Below are positions 46,311 to 59,100 of a stretch of 64,000 nucleotides of DNA, in pieces (positions within the stretch are counted from its first letter, which is position 1; every line of letters begins with the position of its first letter). The DNA is taken from the NCBI RefSeq assembly GCF_963576615.1, contig NC_088712.1, positions 57,801,010-57,865,009 of the forward strand, read 5' to 3'. The position numbers and the translations under genes are program-made. Below the pieces are notes generated by a model. That model ran no database searches and had not been told where the DNA came from. It saw only the letters and a program-made list of their open reading frames with translations. This stretch comes from Watersipora subatra. Taxonomy: Eukaryota; Bryozoa; Gymnolaemata; Cheilostomatida; Watersiporidae.

Positions 46311-46908
46311 GCTGATATTTTATTATACTGTACGCATACTTTAAAAAAATATTTTACAGGTAACTTGAAATGCCAATGAGGAAACTTGCAGTTACAGGTA
46401 TTAGTTTGAGAGTTTACATTAGTGCACAGGAAGCGTTCTTGGCTACCAAATATTTAATCTTTTAATCTGATGTTCCTTGTGGGCCGTCTGCCAAGTGTGC
46501 CGTACGCCACAATATTGCAAAAGAACTAAGTGGTTCTTTGCTATTCAATCATCTGCAGTCTCAAGTCAAATTCTGTTTTCATTCCTGCTAACCTAAGATG
46601 TCTTGATCACTTGATTACTTGATTGCTATTTAAACCTACAACACACAAGTTCAAACATGTTATTGTATACTCACTTTATTGTATACGTGACTTATTTGAG
46701 AGACTGAGCAAAATACTGTCACATCTCTTACAATTGTTGAGGTTAAAGAATGATGTGTATTAATGTTTTGTTACCATAGCAACGGCTTCCTCCTTCCTAT
46801 TGCGCTTAATGTGTACCCAAGTTAATAGGCACGCGCCACGTGATTCAGTCCAATATAAATGATATCACTGAAGTAGCTAAATTATTCACAAACCAAACTA
46901 GGGTAAAC

Positions 46909-46984
46909 ATGGTTTTGCAGTCCTCTTCTCTATTTAAAAGTATAATTGTCTTGCTATGCCTCTCTCTGGTGGTTGACGCTGTTG
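46909..46984 (+). CDS. antistasin-like exon 1 (signal peptide)
   Basis: Starts MVLQSSSLFKSIIVLLCLSL and ends VVDAV with donor gttg/gtaagt in phase 1. A clear hydrophobic secretion signal. Confidence 0.85.
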
Positions 46985-49900
46985 GTAAGTCTTCTTTTAA
47001 CCTTTTATCAGAAGAAGAATATTATGTATGTTAACAGGTAGATCAGTTGATTGTTTATAAATACTATAATTAGCACCAGATTTCTTTACTAAATGTAGAA
47101 CCATCACGCGGTCTCTCATTTTATCATTCAACAGATCTCAGCTAGAGTTCAGAGTAAGACAGTACTACTGCTCTTGGGCAGCTTGTTCCTTGACTGATAT
47201 GTGCAATTCTCACAATTTAAAAATTTGTTTTATTAAAAATCTTTTTGAAACGTTAATTCAGGTTTAAAGCAACCAGCTTTTAAAGAATCAGATAAGTTTT
47301 CATACAGTTGATAATTGACTTAGCAAAGAAATAGCAATTACATTTTTATTCCTAATTTTCAATTAATTTAAAATTATTTAATTTAATCTTAAATCAAATA
47401 CATATCAAGCAAGTTCATATATTAATTTTGTATTGTAGCTAATCCGCATCATAACTAGATGATTACGCTTTTGCAATTATAGACCAGCGTTATACAGATG
47501 AGAAGTCACAGTTACGTGACAGACGAGTATTATCTATGTGACCTGAGATTATATACATGTATGTCTATGAGAGCACCCATGGCCTGTTGGTCTAGAGCGC
47601 ATGATCTGCAAACAACAGGCTGGGGTTCAATTCCTAATAAGGCCACTGGAGGTGACAAAAATGACATCCAACCTAAAATTGCTTTATACAACTGGGTGTG
47701 TCTCCAACCATCAAGGTTCCCATGCCACTGGACTCAGACATGTCCAGCCAAAATCGCAGAACCATTGTTTGTACAACAGTGGCTGTTAAAACAGGCACAG
47801 AGCATCTCCTTGCAGTAAGCTAAGCAGACATCCTACTTAATCTTCATGGGATTGCTCAAATACATGTGATGAACTCGTATCAATGCATCATATATTATTA
47901 TGATACATGTGATGTACTCGTATCATTGCATCATATATTATTATGATACATGTGATGTACTATTATCATTGCATCATATATTAATATGGTACATGTGATG
48001 TACTCGTATCATTGCATCATGTATTATTATGATACATATGATGTACTCGTATCATTGCAACATATATTATTATGATACATGTGATGTACTCGTATCATTG
48101 CATCATATATTATTATGATACATGTGATGTACTCGTATCATTGCATCATATATTATTATGATACATGTGATGTACTCGTATCATTGCATCATATATTATT
48201 ATGATACATGTGATGTACTCGTATCATTGCATCATATATTATTATGATACATGTGATGTACTAGTATCATTGCATCATATATTATTATGATACATGTGAT
48301 GTACTCGTATCATTGCATCATATATTATTATGATACATGTGATGTACTCGTATCATTGCATCATATATTATTATGATACATGTGATGTACTCGTATCATT
48401 GCATCATATATTATTATGATACATGTGATGTACTCGTATCATTGCATCATATATTATTATGATACATGTGATGTACTCGTATTATTGCATCATATATTAT
48501 TATGATACATGTGATGTACTCGTATCATTGCATCATATATTATTATGCTATGTATTAAAATATTCTATATTGTCGTGTTATGTATTACAATATAATATAT
48601 TATCATGTTATACTACCGTAAATTACACAATTATTTATTGCATCAAATCTTTTTGCCTTAACTCTAGTGTCATAAAGAGTGTTGTATCACCTTACGCTTT
48701 GACAATGTATTATATATGATGTTTTGGCACATTATCTGTATACGCATTGCCATATCCTAGCCAGAAATCATTAAATATTAAATGTCTTATATTATACCAT
48801 TATACCACATCATTTGCACAAAATTTGTGCCTTATTATCTATTTCAATTAACAAAAATCTTTTAAAAGAAGAGAATTTAATAGATAGTAGAAGATGGCAT
48901 AACTGTTAGCATTACAAAAACACCACCAGCTCCAAGTACAATGAACAATATTACACTCTGCTATAATATAACCACTTAATTAATACGATGACTTTAAGAA
49001 AAAAGATTGTAGCTTTAAAAATCTTGATGCGTTTCTTCGTAGCTGTTGGGAGAAGACGCGGTGATGGCTGCCGAGGCAGAAGAGGACCTCCGGGAAGAAA
49101 CTGCCAAGAAGATTCTGACTGCGGACAAGACATGGTTTGCTGCGGAGGAAGTTGTCAACCTGGAGTGAGGTAAGTGTAGAAGAACATCTAACTGTACATG
49201 AGTATACGAGTGTGTATCCGAGACTGCAAGTTCACATGAGCGTATCTAAGTGTACATGAATATATGCAGGTGTGTATGGATATATGAGACTGCACAGGTA
49301 TAAAAAATGTACCTGATGTGACCTATTAGGTCAGGGACACTCTTGTATATATACTTAGTCTCCCATAATTATACTCACTTGCATATATTCATGTACACCA
49401 TATAGTCATGTACATCATGAATATACATACATGTATACCCATGTATTCATGTAACCTGCTACCTGCTAACCTGCTATAATATCACATACAACCTGCTACC
49501 GATAATAACTAGAATACGGTACCGACTGTACATGGGTCGGGTCGACGGCGACTAAACTGTTAACTTTCATACAAATGGGGAGAGTTAACTAGACACCCTT
49601 ACTGAACCAAAACCATTATCTGTAAAACCACTGAGATGTCCCGACGATGCACCATGGCAGCATCTAGAGGGTAAAAATAAACAAACCCATCTATCAACCA
49701 GTCGCTGCAACCAGATAAAAATACTAGCATTTCTCAACCTGTTTTTGTCTGCCGGATACCATTTTCTTCTTGTTGAGAGAGTGACTCTAATCCAGCGAAA
49801 ACCAGATATCACATAACTGTTCACATGCAGCTCTACAGGATAGATGAACATGCACCATACCTGAGTGTGGCTATTTGATTGCATCTAGGTGCATGCAAAT

Positions 49901-52900
49901 CTGTACTAGTGTGCTTGAGGGAAAAGGGTGGGCATATACATAGTGTATATGGGTGTCCCCAAATGTGCATATGGCATGTACATGTATAATAATTGTATTA
50001 TTGTTGCGTTATATAAACATAGACATGAGTGAGCATGCGATGGTATGCGTAAGGGTTTATAACCATGTATGAGAGTCTATGAACCGTATATCTAAATTGG
50101 TTTATATGAAAGCAGAGATGTACGCAAGGATATATCTCTGTTTATGCCTGAACACTCTAGAATAGGGAGGCACCCATGGTTAAGGGGTTAGGTCAATAGG
50201 TCAGTGGCTCAGATCCCAGTAGGATAATTGGTGATGTTAGGAAGGGCATTCATCCACAATTACTTCTGTGTCAAACCCTATGTGAAAATAGTCACAATAT
50301 ATTATGTACCAAGACATACCATTTACAGTAGCGACTTTGAAATAGATGAAGTGCATTTCAGCATAACATCTGTTTTGGCTGGTATTTACAAGTTAACATA
50401 TATATTCTTAATAATGTTTAAAATATGTCATTTATTTTTTGTCATGGCATTTAAAATTAAGCATTAAAATTTTTAACACTTTAAAGAGCAGCTATGGTTT
50501 AATGGTTTGTGTGCTGACATATAATCAGTAAGTCAGTGGTTCGAATCCCAGGAGGATCATTGGTGATGTTAGGAAGGACATTCAGCCACAATTGCTTCTG
50601 TGCCAAATCCTATGTGAAAATAGTCACAATATATTATGTACCAGGATACACCATTTGTGATGACGACCCCTAAATGGGAAAAGCTGAAAGAAGAAGAATG
50701 TGCATTGAAATATTTCTCTAGAACTCCATGCAACTGTCCAACAAGTCTAATACAGCTAGTCTAGAATGTATCCTAGGAAAAACTTAAGTAGGAGAAATAA
50801 AATACGGTCCTTCCTGTCACTACATTCCACAGATGATCTGTCTATGGCATGCTAGTTAATACTAAACATGAATGTCTTTTAGGTCTTCTAACACTCCTGT
50901 CTCCAGATGGTCTCCCACGAACAGTTGCAGAGAATTCGACTGTCTAGGATTATGCTCCCATGGCTGGGCAACAAACACTCGTGGCTGCCGGCTAGGCTGT
51001 GTATGCGGTAAGCATGATGTCATCAATATGAGACACTAGCTAGCCAAAACAGCTAGTTCTAATTGCTGACTCCTTTACCTCCTTTTCCTTACCTAAAACT
51101 TTAATTAAAAACTTAATTTAATTTATTTAACTCGCATTGAATGAAATGAAAGTCTTAATCTTAAAACAGATTGAAAAATTGTATCTTATATTGTTAAATA
51201 TTTTAACAGCATCATGAGAAATCGGATTTTAACACCTCTTTAACACCTCTTTAACACCTCTTTAACACCTGTTTAACACCTGTTTAACACCTCTTTAACA
51301 CCTCTTTAACACCTCTTTAACACCTCTTCTATCACAGTTAAACATTGACAAGTTTTACTAAGCTCACTGAATGCATCACACTTGATCTTTCATACAGTTT
51401 ATGATAATGAGTTAATCAGGTTCATTAAATGCGCAGATGTGTTGGCGTGACAGATACATAAAATGAAAAATATAAATAATCAAAAATTGTATTTACTTTG
51501 GGAAAAAAACGATTCTGAACTTAAATTAAATAGACTTTTTTTTACGAGTATTACCTAATTATGAACGGTGAGCTTTTGCGGAAATACCCATAATCTCATA
51601 AATTCTCTGTAAGCTGATTGTTTTGGCTGATCAATTTAATTCATATTTACTTATGTTGTTAACTAGAGTTATTTGTTTTGAGTAATACCAGACTATCTTC
51701 AACCTGCCTCGTTTGCCAATGTGTAAACACATAACCATGTGTATATATGTATAAGTAGGCCTATGTACGCTCACACATATTCATGTTTACAGAAACGTGT
51801 CCGAGAATAGACTGCAATTTGGACTGTGAGCATGGATACAGAAATGATGTGTCAGTCTGTCCAGTCTGTGCTTGCAGTAAGCTCCTTCAAGTTTCCTGCT
51901 TTAAAAATGAACTTCCATAAATTTTTAGTAGATATCAGAAAGTATCCTTATTTTTCTATCATGTTTGATATTTGGGGTGATCTGACTGCCAGAATGTTAC
52001 AAGATTAAAATCAGATTCAAGCGAAAGTGTGATTATGACATCTATAGCTGCAAAAAGACTGCCAGAATGGAAATGTGCAATGCTGAAACTTGAACACAAT
52101 AGCCAATATCAACTATAGCAACAATAAAACTAGTGACATCATTTCGCACGTGTTTTCTTCTGAGAATTTTAACCGTAATCAATTTTGGTTGATTTTACTC
52201 TTGAAACATTAAAACTGGCAGGCAGATGACCTCAAATATCAAAAACATTCGCAAATGATAGAAAAATACAGTTACTTTCAGACAAAATCTACTAACATTT
52301 TGTGTAAGTTAATTTTTAAATTGTTTCTATGTATTTGGCTGTTCTATTCCAGTTTGTAGTGTTTGAAGCAGATCTAAACCGTGTTATCGCTTGCTTTATA
52401 GATCCACCACCAAAAATCTGTGAAGTGTTAAACTGTACTGAAAGAGGTATTTCTTGTCCAAATTTCTTTTTATTTGGAGAAGATGGCTGCCAAGTTGGGT
52501 GTACCTGTTGTGAGTACAATATAAATATCAATTTTTATCTATATACTTCTCAAGGCCTGTATGTGCTTGTGTATGTCCGGCTATAGCTATTAAAATCTTA
52601 ATTTAAAAGCTCGCTGCTTGCTGTATTTGAACTCACGGTGATTATAACTGCAATCTTCCAATCCACACAGCTTAATCACAGAGCTATACAGACCTTAAAA
52701 ATGTGTTGCACTTATTATATAGTGTATACCGTACGCACATGCATACGGTGCAAAAGTGCACGCCAAGAGTGCACACTTGGCGTGCACTTTTGATTATTAA
52801 CTAATATTAACTTTTGCATTTGCTATTTTTTGAAATTGTTGAAACCTAATTTTTGCTACCATTACTTGTTTTTTGAAATTTGAAATTTTTAAATGTGCTC

Positions 52901-55900
52901 TTTCAGTTTCAAATGTAGGTTACACTTCTATTTCAGGTTTTTTGTAAGGTTTGATTGCTAAATCGGTAAAAGAAAATATTTTTTACACGGGCAATTGTAT
53001 TATTTCGAGTAGAAGTAGCCTCTACATTCTCTCTCCATTTGGTCAGACAATGTACCAGACAAAGACAGTCCGATATCTCATTTTTTACATCTGTACCAGA
53101 ATTGAGAGGTGCCAGTATCGCTGCGTAATATTCAAAAGTTTTGATGGATAGCGTCTACTGTTCCAGCAGACGCTATCCATCAAAACTATATACACACATT
53201 CATGCACACACCACATACCTACACCGCACACTACACACCTACACCACACACACACCCCACACACCACACTCACCACACACCACACACCACAATCACCACA
53301 CACCACACACCCTACATCACCCACACACACACACATACACTTCTATGCACGAATAATTCAACATTCAACCAACATATTCAGGATTTGTATTTGGTTTTCT
53401 CAATTTGTATTAATTGTATCATTACCAAATCATCTGTTATTGTAATTGTAGCAAAACAGATCTAATTTAGCTCTTACTTGCTAATTGTTTCATATTTACA
53501 CTTAAACATTTTTATAGTTGTTTTATGTTGTTTCTTGCTTTATTAAACCTGCACAAAACATTTTCCTCATAATATGAAATTTGAAAGTTACCGTTGTTTG
53601 AAAAAGTTTGAAAACTTTTACAGCTGTTTTTATTTTCTTTTGGTTTATTTAAACTCCACAAAACGCTTTTTTCATGTTATGAAGTTTGAAAGTTAGAATG
53701 GTAACTGTTGTTATATGATATATGGCAATAAATTTTCTGTGCAAAGACCTTTATTACCCAGGCAACACTGGACATTCAACTAGTCAAACTATATATATAA
53801 ATCTCAAATTCCGCGTGTGTAATTCAGTATGTCCAGCTATTGCTATTAAAATAGTGGAATGAAGAATTCTTATTACAGAAGATTTGATTTAAGAACCTCC
53901 CGTTCGTCAGGTAAATGCCTTACCAATTTAGCTAAGCGAGATTGATGGACATTGGGCGATATATGTCACTACATCTATGTGGGTAAAATACGCTACCTCT
54001 CTCCGTTACAGCGCAACGCCCTTGATGTATTAGTTAGAGCTTACTTAAATTATCCATTGGCAATTTGCCAGGCTAATGGAAAGTGGCAGGCAACTACATT
54101 ACTTCTCATTGTTTATAAGCTGAGTTTTAATACCCGTGCAACGACAGACATTCCGCTAATCTGATAATATAATTGCTATGATAATAAAATGTTTGAATGA
54201 AAATACAGCAGCCTTTAACAGTTAGTTTTTTTTAAAGACATATTTTTGTATATAATTTTGCTTGCTGTATGGTGCTCAACAGTACCTCAGTTAAAAACAT
54301 GAATTGTAAGCTTTGATATTGATCAGATAATAAAATTTTTAATTGTTTCTGATATCTTATGCAAAAAATGATCATCATGTATGAGCCATACGTTGTCTTG
54401 TAAAGAAAGCATATTTATCTGTGTTACACTTAGTGCTACTATGAATCTACCGCAATAGCTGAAGACTGAGCAATGCAGCTGTTTAGAGGGCCTTATAGCC
54501 AGCCCCGTTCACAAAATTCTTCTAAAGAATCATTTGCTGAGCAGGTTTAATACCTAGCTTCTGTTGTATCTTTTTACATTTTTGATTTTTTTCTGTTAAA
54601 GGTTGCACCTGCAAATAGTCTTTTCCATTTAATTCTATTTTTTGCATCCTCATCTGTCACTCTCAGGTCTCTCATATCCTCCTTCATTACAGTCATAAAA
54701 CTTCTTTTGGGTCTTCTTTGCCTCCTTATTCCTGGCAGCTCCATGTCCAGCACCTCGATCTTCTATATACAGTACTCTTCATTCCTCCATCACTCCACAT
54801 ACTTTTCAAAGGGATTGTTCATACACATGTAGTCATATAAAAACGCGTGTTCATACCATCTTAGCCTCCACTCCCTCAATTTTTTCTCAACCCTTTCAAT
54901 ACCTGCACTTCCCCGGATGTACTCTTCTTTGATCTTATCCATTCTAATAACCCTCATTGCAACTTTTAGCATTCTCAACTCTACCACCTTTAGAGTTGAG
55001 TATATTCCTAGCTTATGAGTTGTAAACTTCACACATACCTTTGTGTCATCAGACGTCTTCCTAGTCTAAGCTGGTACTTTATGAGGAAAAAAGATAAAGT
55101 TATAACTAGCTACAACAAATATATCTCACTACACCTCTAACTGTGAAATATTCTTGCTGTTGGTGTTAATTTGGTGTGCCAAATTATATAATATATAATA
55201 ATATATAATAATATATAGCAATTAACTTCATATTCAGGAGTTTATATAAAGCGTGCAGTAAGCCTAGTAATGCCCTGGATTTCTTTCATTGTTAATCAGA
55301 TAGACAGCAGGTAGATGTTTAAAAGGCTCTCAGAAACTAGATGGAGTTTTGAAATCAAATATTTTAGTCGCCTGGTGAAAGGCACGGAGCATATGAGTGT
55401 GAATATATGAGATCGAATGAAATCGGCCAAAAAAAGGGGAAACACATAGCATTCACACAGACTAACAGACAGAGACAATAAAAAGTTGAATTTATTAATA
55501 TAGATATTATCATATTAAATTTTAATAAATACAGTAAAACTATTCATATAACTTTATTTAGCTTTTTAACCATCATTATTATATAGCTAATAAAATACTA
55601 TTTCTGTTCTCTGAATCTATATGTTTTGATACTGAGAGCTGTTCGTTTTGAGTTTAAGCCTTTGCCATGCACACTATTAAAATATATTTAACTTGTAGTT
55701 GGCTGCCCAAGACTAGACTGTGAAACCCTGAGCTGTCCTATTAACGGATTTGCTGTAGATGCAAACAACTGCCCCATATGTGAATGTGGTATGTAGCCCC
55801 AGATCTTTATAGTTCATGTCTTCAGAGAAGTGATTAAAAAAACTGTAAACTGTATTATAAGGAATTGGTACCAAGTCAGTCGAGAGTTACTGGGTGCTGC

Positions 55901-56116
55901 AGCAGTACTTATAAAGCTCTCTAATGGACTAACAGAGATTACAGTACAGTTTTAAAACTACCATACACCTCTTATTGAACGCCATAGTGATCTATTTTTC
56001 AATCTTTCCTCTCTAGTGGCAGCCAATTGGAAGCGGAGGTCAACTAGAGGCAGTGTTCAAATTGGTGTGGCGTTCAAATAGGTTCAGAGGTTTTGCTGTA
56101 TTTCTAGTAAAAAGAA

Positions 56117-56167
<51 letters not shown>

Positions 56168-59100
56168 ATATATATGTAATTGTGTATAATATATAATAAT
56201 ATAATATGCACTGATTGCGAGTTATCTACATGTAAAAGATTTTAAACTTGACTTCAAAGTCTGCATTAAAAGTTCTCGAAACATATTTAAAGGTTGACTT
56301 GCAACAAAATTCACATTACAGTTGTTTGATATGAAAAGATTCACCATGTCTTACTCTGTTGTGTTGTAGGTGCAAAATATGTGGGAATATGATTACAAGC
56401 TCTTAAAAGCTAAAAAACGAACAGTTAATTGCAGCCACACGAGACCGCCGTAGTTTGAATTCTCTTTCCAAAACAGCTCAAATGTGACGTAGTTGTGGGA
56501 GATGGTTTCTGTTTACACTTTTATGCAACCTTATTCGTCGAAATATTTTCACAAATATACTTCACACATTCAATAAAACCATGTCTATTGTTCTTATGCG
56601 TCTTTTTTATCCTCATTGTAATGCTTTCACTTTTAGCAGTGATATCTTATAACTTACCGTGAAAATTCATTTAATTTTTTAGCCTTACCTCGAAGGAGTA
56701 CACATCATTGTCTGATAATCATGATGAGTCTGTTGGTCATCTGTGATAATCGAAAAGTGCTGCAAAAGTTATTTGCGAAGTATTGGGTCACATGATCAGA
56801 TTACGACTTGCCGATTAGACCAAACCGAAACAAAACTGAAAAGTAGCGAGCATCTATATTTGATACGGGGTCTTCGGTAAAACCCGAAGTGTTCGTCATA
56901 AACTAGTGTTACGATAAGTTTTATATTGAGGTTTTTATTGGCCTTTCTATTCACGCGAGAACATCACATGACAAGACAATAACCAAATTTCATGGCTACG
57001 TCATCGGAATAAAGAGATTCCAATCTACGGCGACTTTTCGTTTTTGAGCTTTTAAGAGCTTGTAATCACATTTCCACATATTTGGCACCTACAACACAAC
57101 AGAGTAAGACATGGTGAATCTTTTGATACCAAATAACTTTAATGTGAATTTTGTTGCAAGTCAACCTTTAAGCAAATATAATTTCTACTGGTTTATGTAG
57201 TAAAATTTTGACAAAAAACTATGGAAGCACCTGCCTATCAAACCTCAAAAGCTTGGAAGCAGCTTCCTGCTAAAATCAGGGAATCAGAAACTTTAACCTA
57301 TTTAGGATGGTCTTGAAGCGGCACCCGCTGTTGAGGCAGAAGTAATCTGTGCATCATTGGGCTGTATTTTTCTCTTTCCCTTAAATTGCTGCGATTTTTC
57401 CTTAATGTGAGAGACATCCTGGACACTACCTGCCAACTGAGCTCTGCACCTTTAATCAAGCTATTGTGCACCTACAGCTTTCATCACTTATTTTTATGGT
57501 TGATTTATTAGCAATTGTCTTACTTGATAAAAAATAAAACTCGATTCAAAATTCAATTCAGCATTGAATAATTCTAAAGAGGGTGTAAAACCATTTGAAT
57601 GCCGTCTAAAAATAAATTGAAACAGCAATATATTTCAGTGTAAAAAAAGAAGACAATTCCCCTTTAGCAAAAACAATACCATAAATCTACAGTCTTACAT
57701 TAACTAAACAAAAATCTCTCTGAGTGGCTAGCCTAGCACGCGGTTGCCAACCCTAATTTTTGGATCTCCTCTTGTAGCGAGGTGCCCAAGGCTAGAGTGT
57801 AACTTGAACTGCGAGCATGGATATAGAACTGGTGTGACGGGCTGCCCAGTCTGTGCCTGCAGTAAGTAGCATGTGCCTACTTTGGTGATAACAGGTATTG
57901 ATAGGACACAATAAGGATGGTAAGAAGACTAGCATTAGAAGACCTTGAAGGTCCTGTTGGGTCATGTCCAGGTGAAACATTCAGCTAACATCTTGTTGTT
58001 AAGCAAAGTGTTTTTATGTAAAATCACCATATTCTAGAAGGTGTGAATCATCAGTTTTTTTAGTAGCTGGCTAAAATGTCAGCTTTTAAATTTAACTTTT
58101 TTATTTAACGTTTAATTACAAATTTTAAGTTAATTCGTTTAATTTGTGCTAAATGAATTAATTTGAATGAAAACCATTGATCAAAAATGGTTTTGACCGG
58201 CCATTTTATGACGCATAAAAAGAATTCTGCTTTGTTTAGGACAGTTGACCAAAGAACTTACTGTATTCGAACATAACACAATACATAGAATGATCGCGTA
58301 ATTCTGATAACTGAATTTTTTAGTTATCATATTGAATAAAGTAAAATCCTTATTGAGTTAGACTTCCTTTTATTGTTTCTATTAGTTTCACTCATTCGAT
58401 GAGTTTTTAGTCTTTTGGATAGCAAAATATTTGAGCGATGTGTGAGTGGAGTCTTTTATCACTAAAAATTATCAGTACCCTGTGGCCTTTGTGTGTACCA
58501 TTGAGATCTTCTTCACATACCAATATGCAAATATTCCTTACTTTAAAAATATATCATTATTGGCTGAAGCATTTATGAACTCAGATTAGTATTTTGTAGA
58601 CAATATTGTACAATTCTCTTTAAAGTTTACCAAATGACTAATCTAGGCTATAGTTGCTTTTCTGGGTTCTTTTTTTACATTTTTTTCTAGCATACATTTC
58701 ACAGGCTGCTGAAGGGGAAACAACCCAGAGGAAATATTGTTAGCCTGGATGACGTTCAAGCTGGTATTAAGGCTTGTCCCATTTGCCATTTGCTATAAAG
58801 CTTTATGCAAATGTTTAAGTGATTTCTGGCCTTCGCTAGATCAGTCACTCTCTCAGCAGTGAGGAAATGATATCCAATGAACGTAAACAATTTTTAAGTT
58901 ATGCACATTTAGCTAGTTGCAAAAAACTCCGGCTTCAATTGACCTGAAACTTCATGATTTTAAATCAATGTATTTCTAAACAACATGGTGTTAACAGATT
59001 GCTTTATTTAAACTTGGCCCAATAAGATCTGGGACAATTAGTCTAATGACGATTGGTCTAATACCAATTGGTCCAAATCTAAGTGGTCTAATAGACCACG

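Noticed and set aside
47573-47645. Genuine tRNA gene (also considered at 3150, 14790 and 50483)
   Set aside because: A and B boxes are present, but the acceptor stem does not close and each is followed by a SINE-specific body, so these are SINE or Helitron segments.
53085-53465. Cysteine/valine-rich and threonine/histidine-rich open frames
   Set aside because: They are generated by the CA-rich low-complexity tract and an adjacent hairpin.
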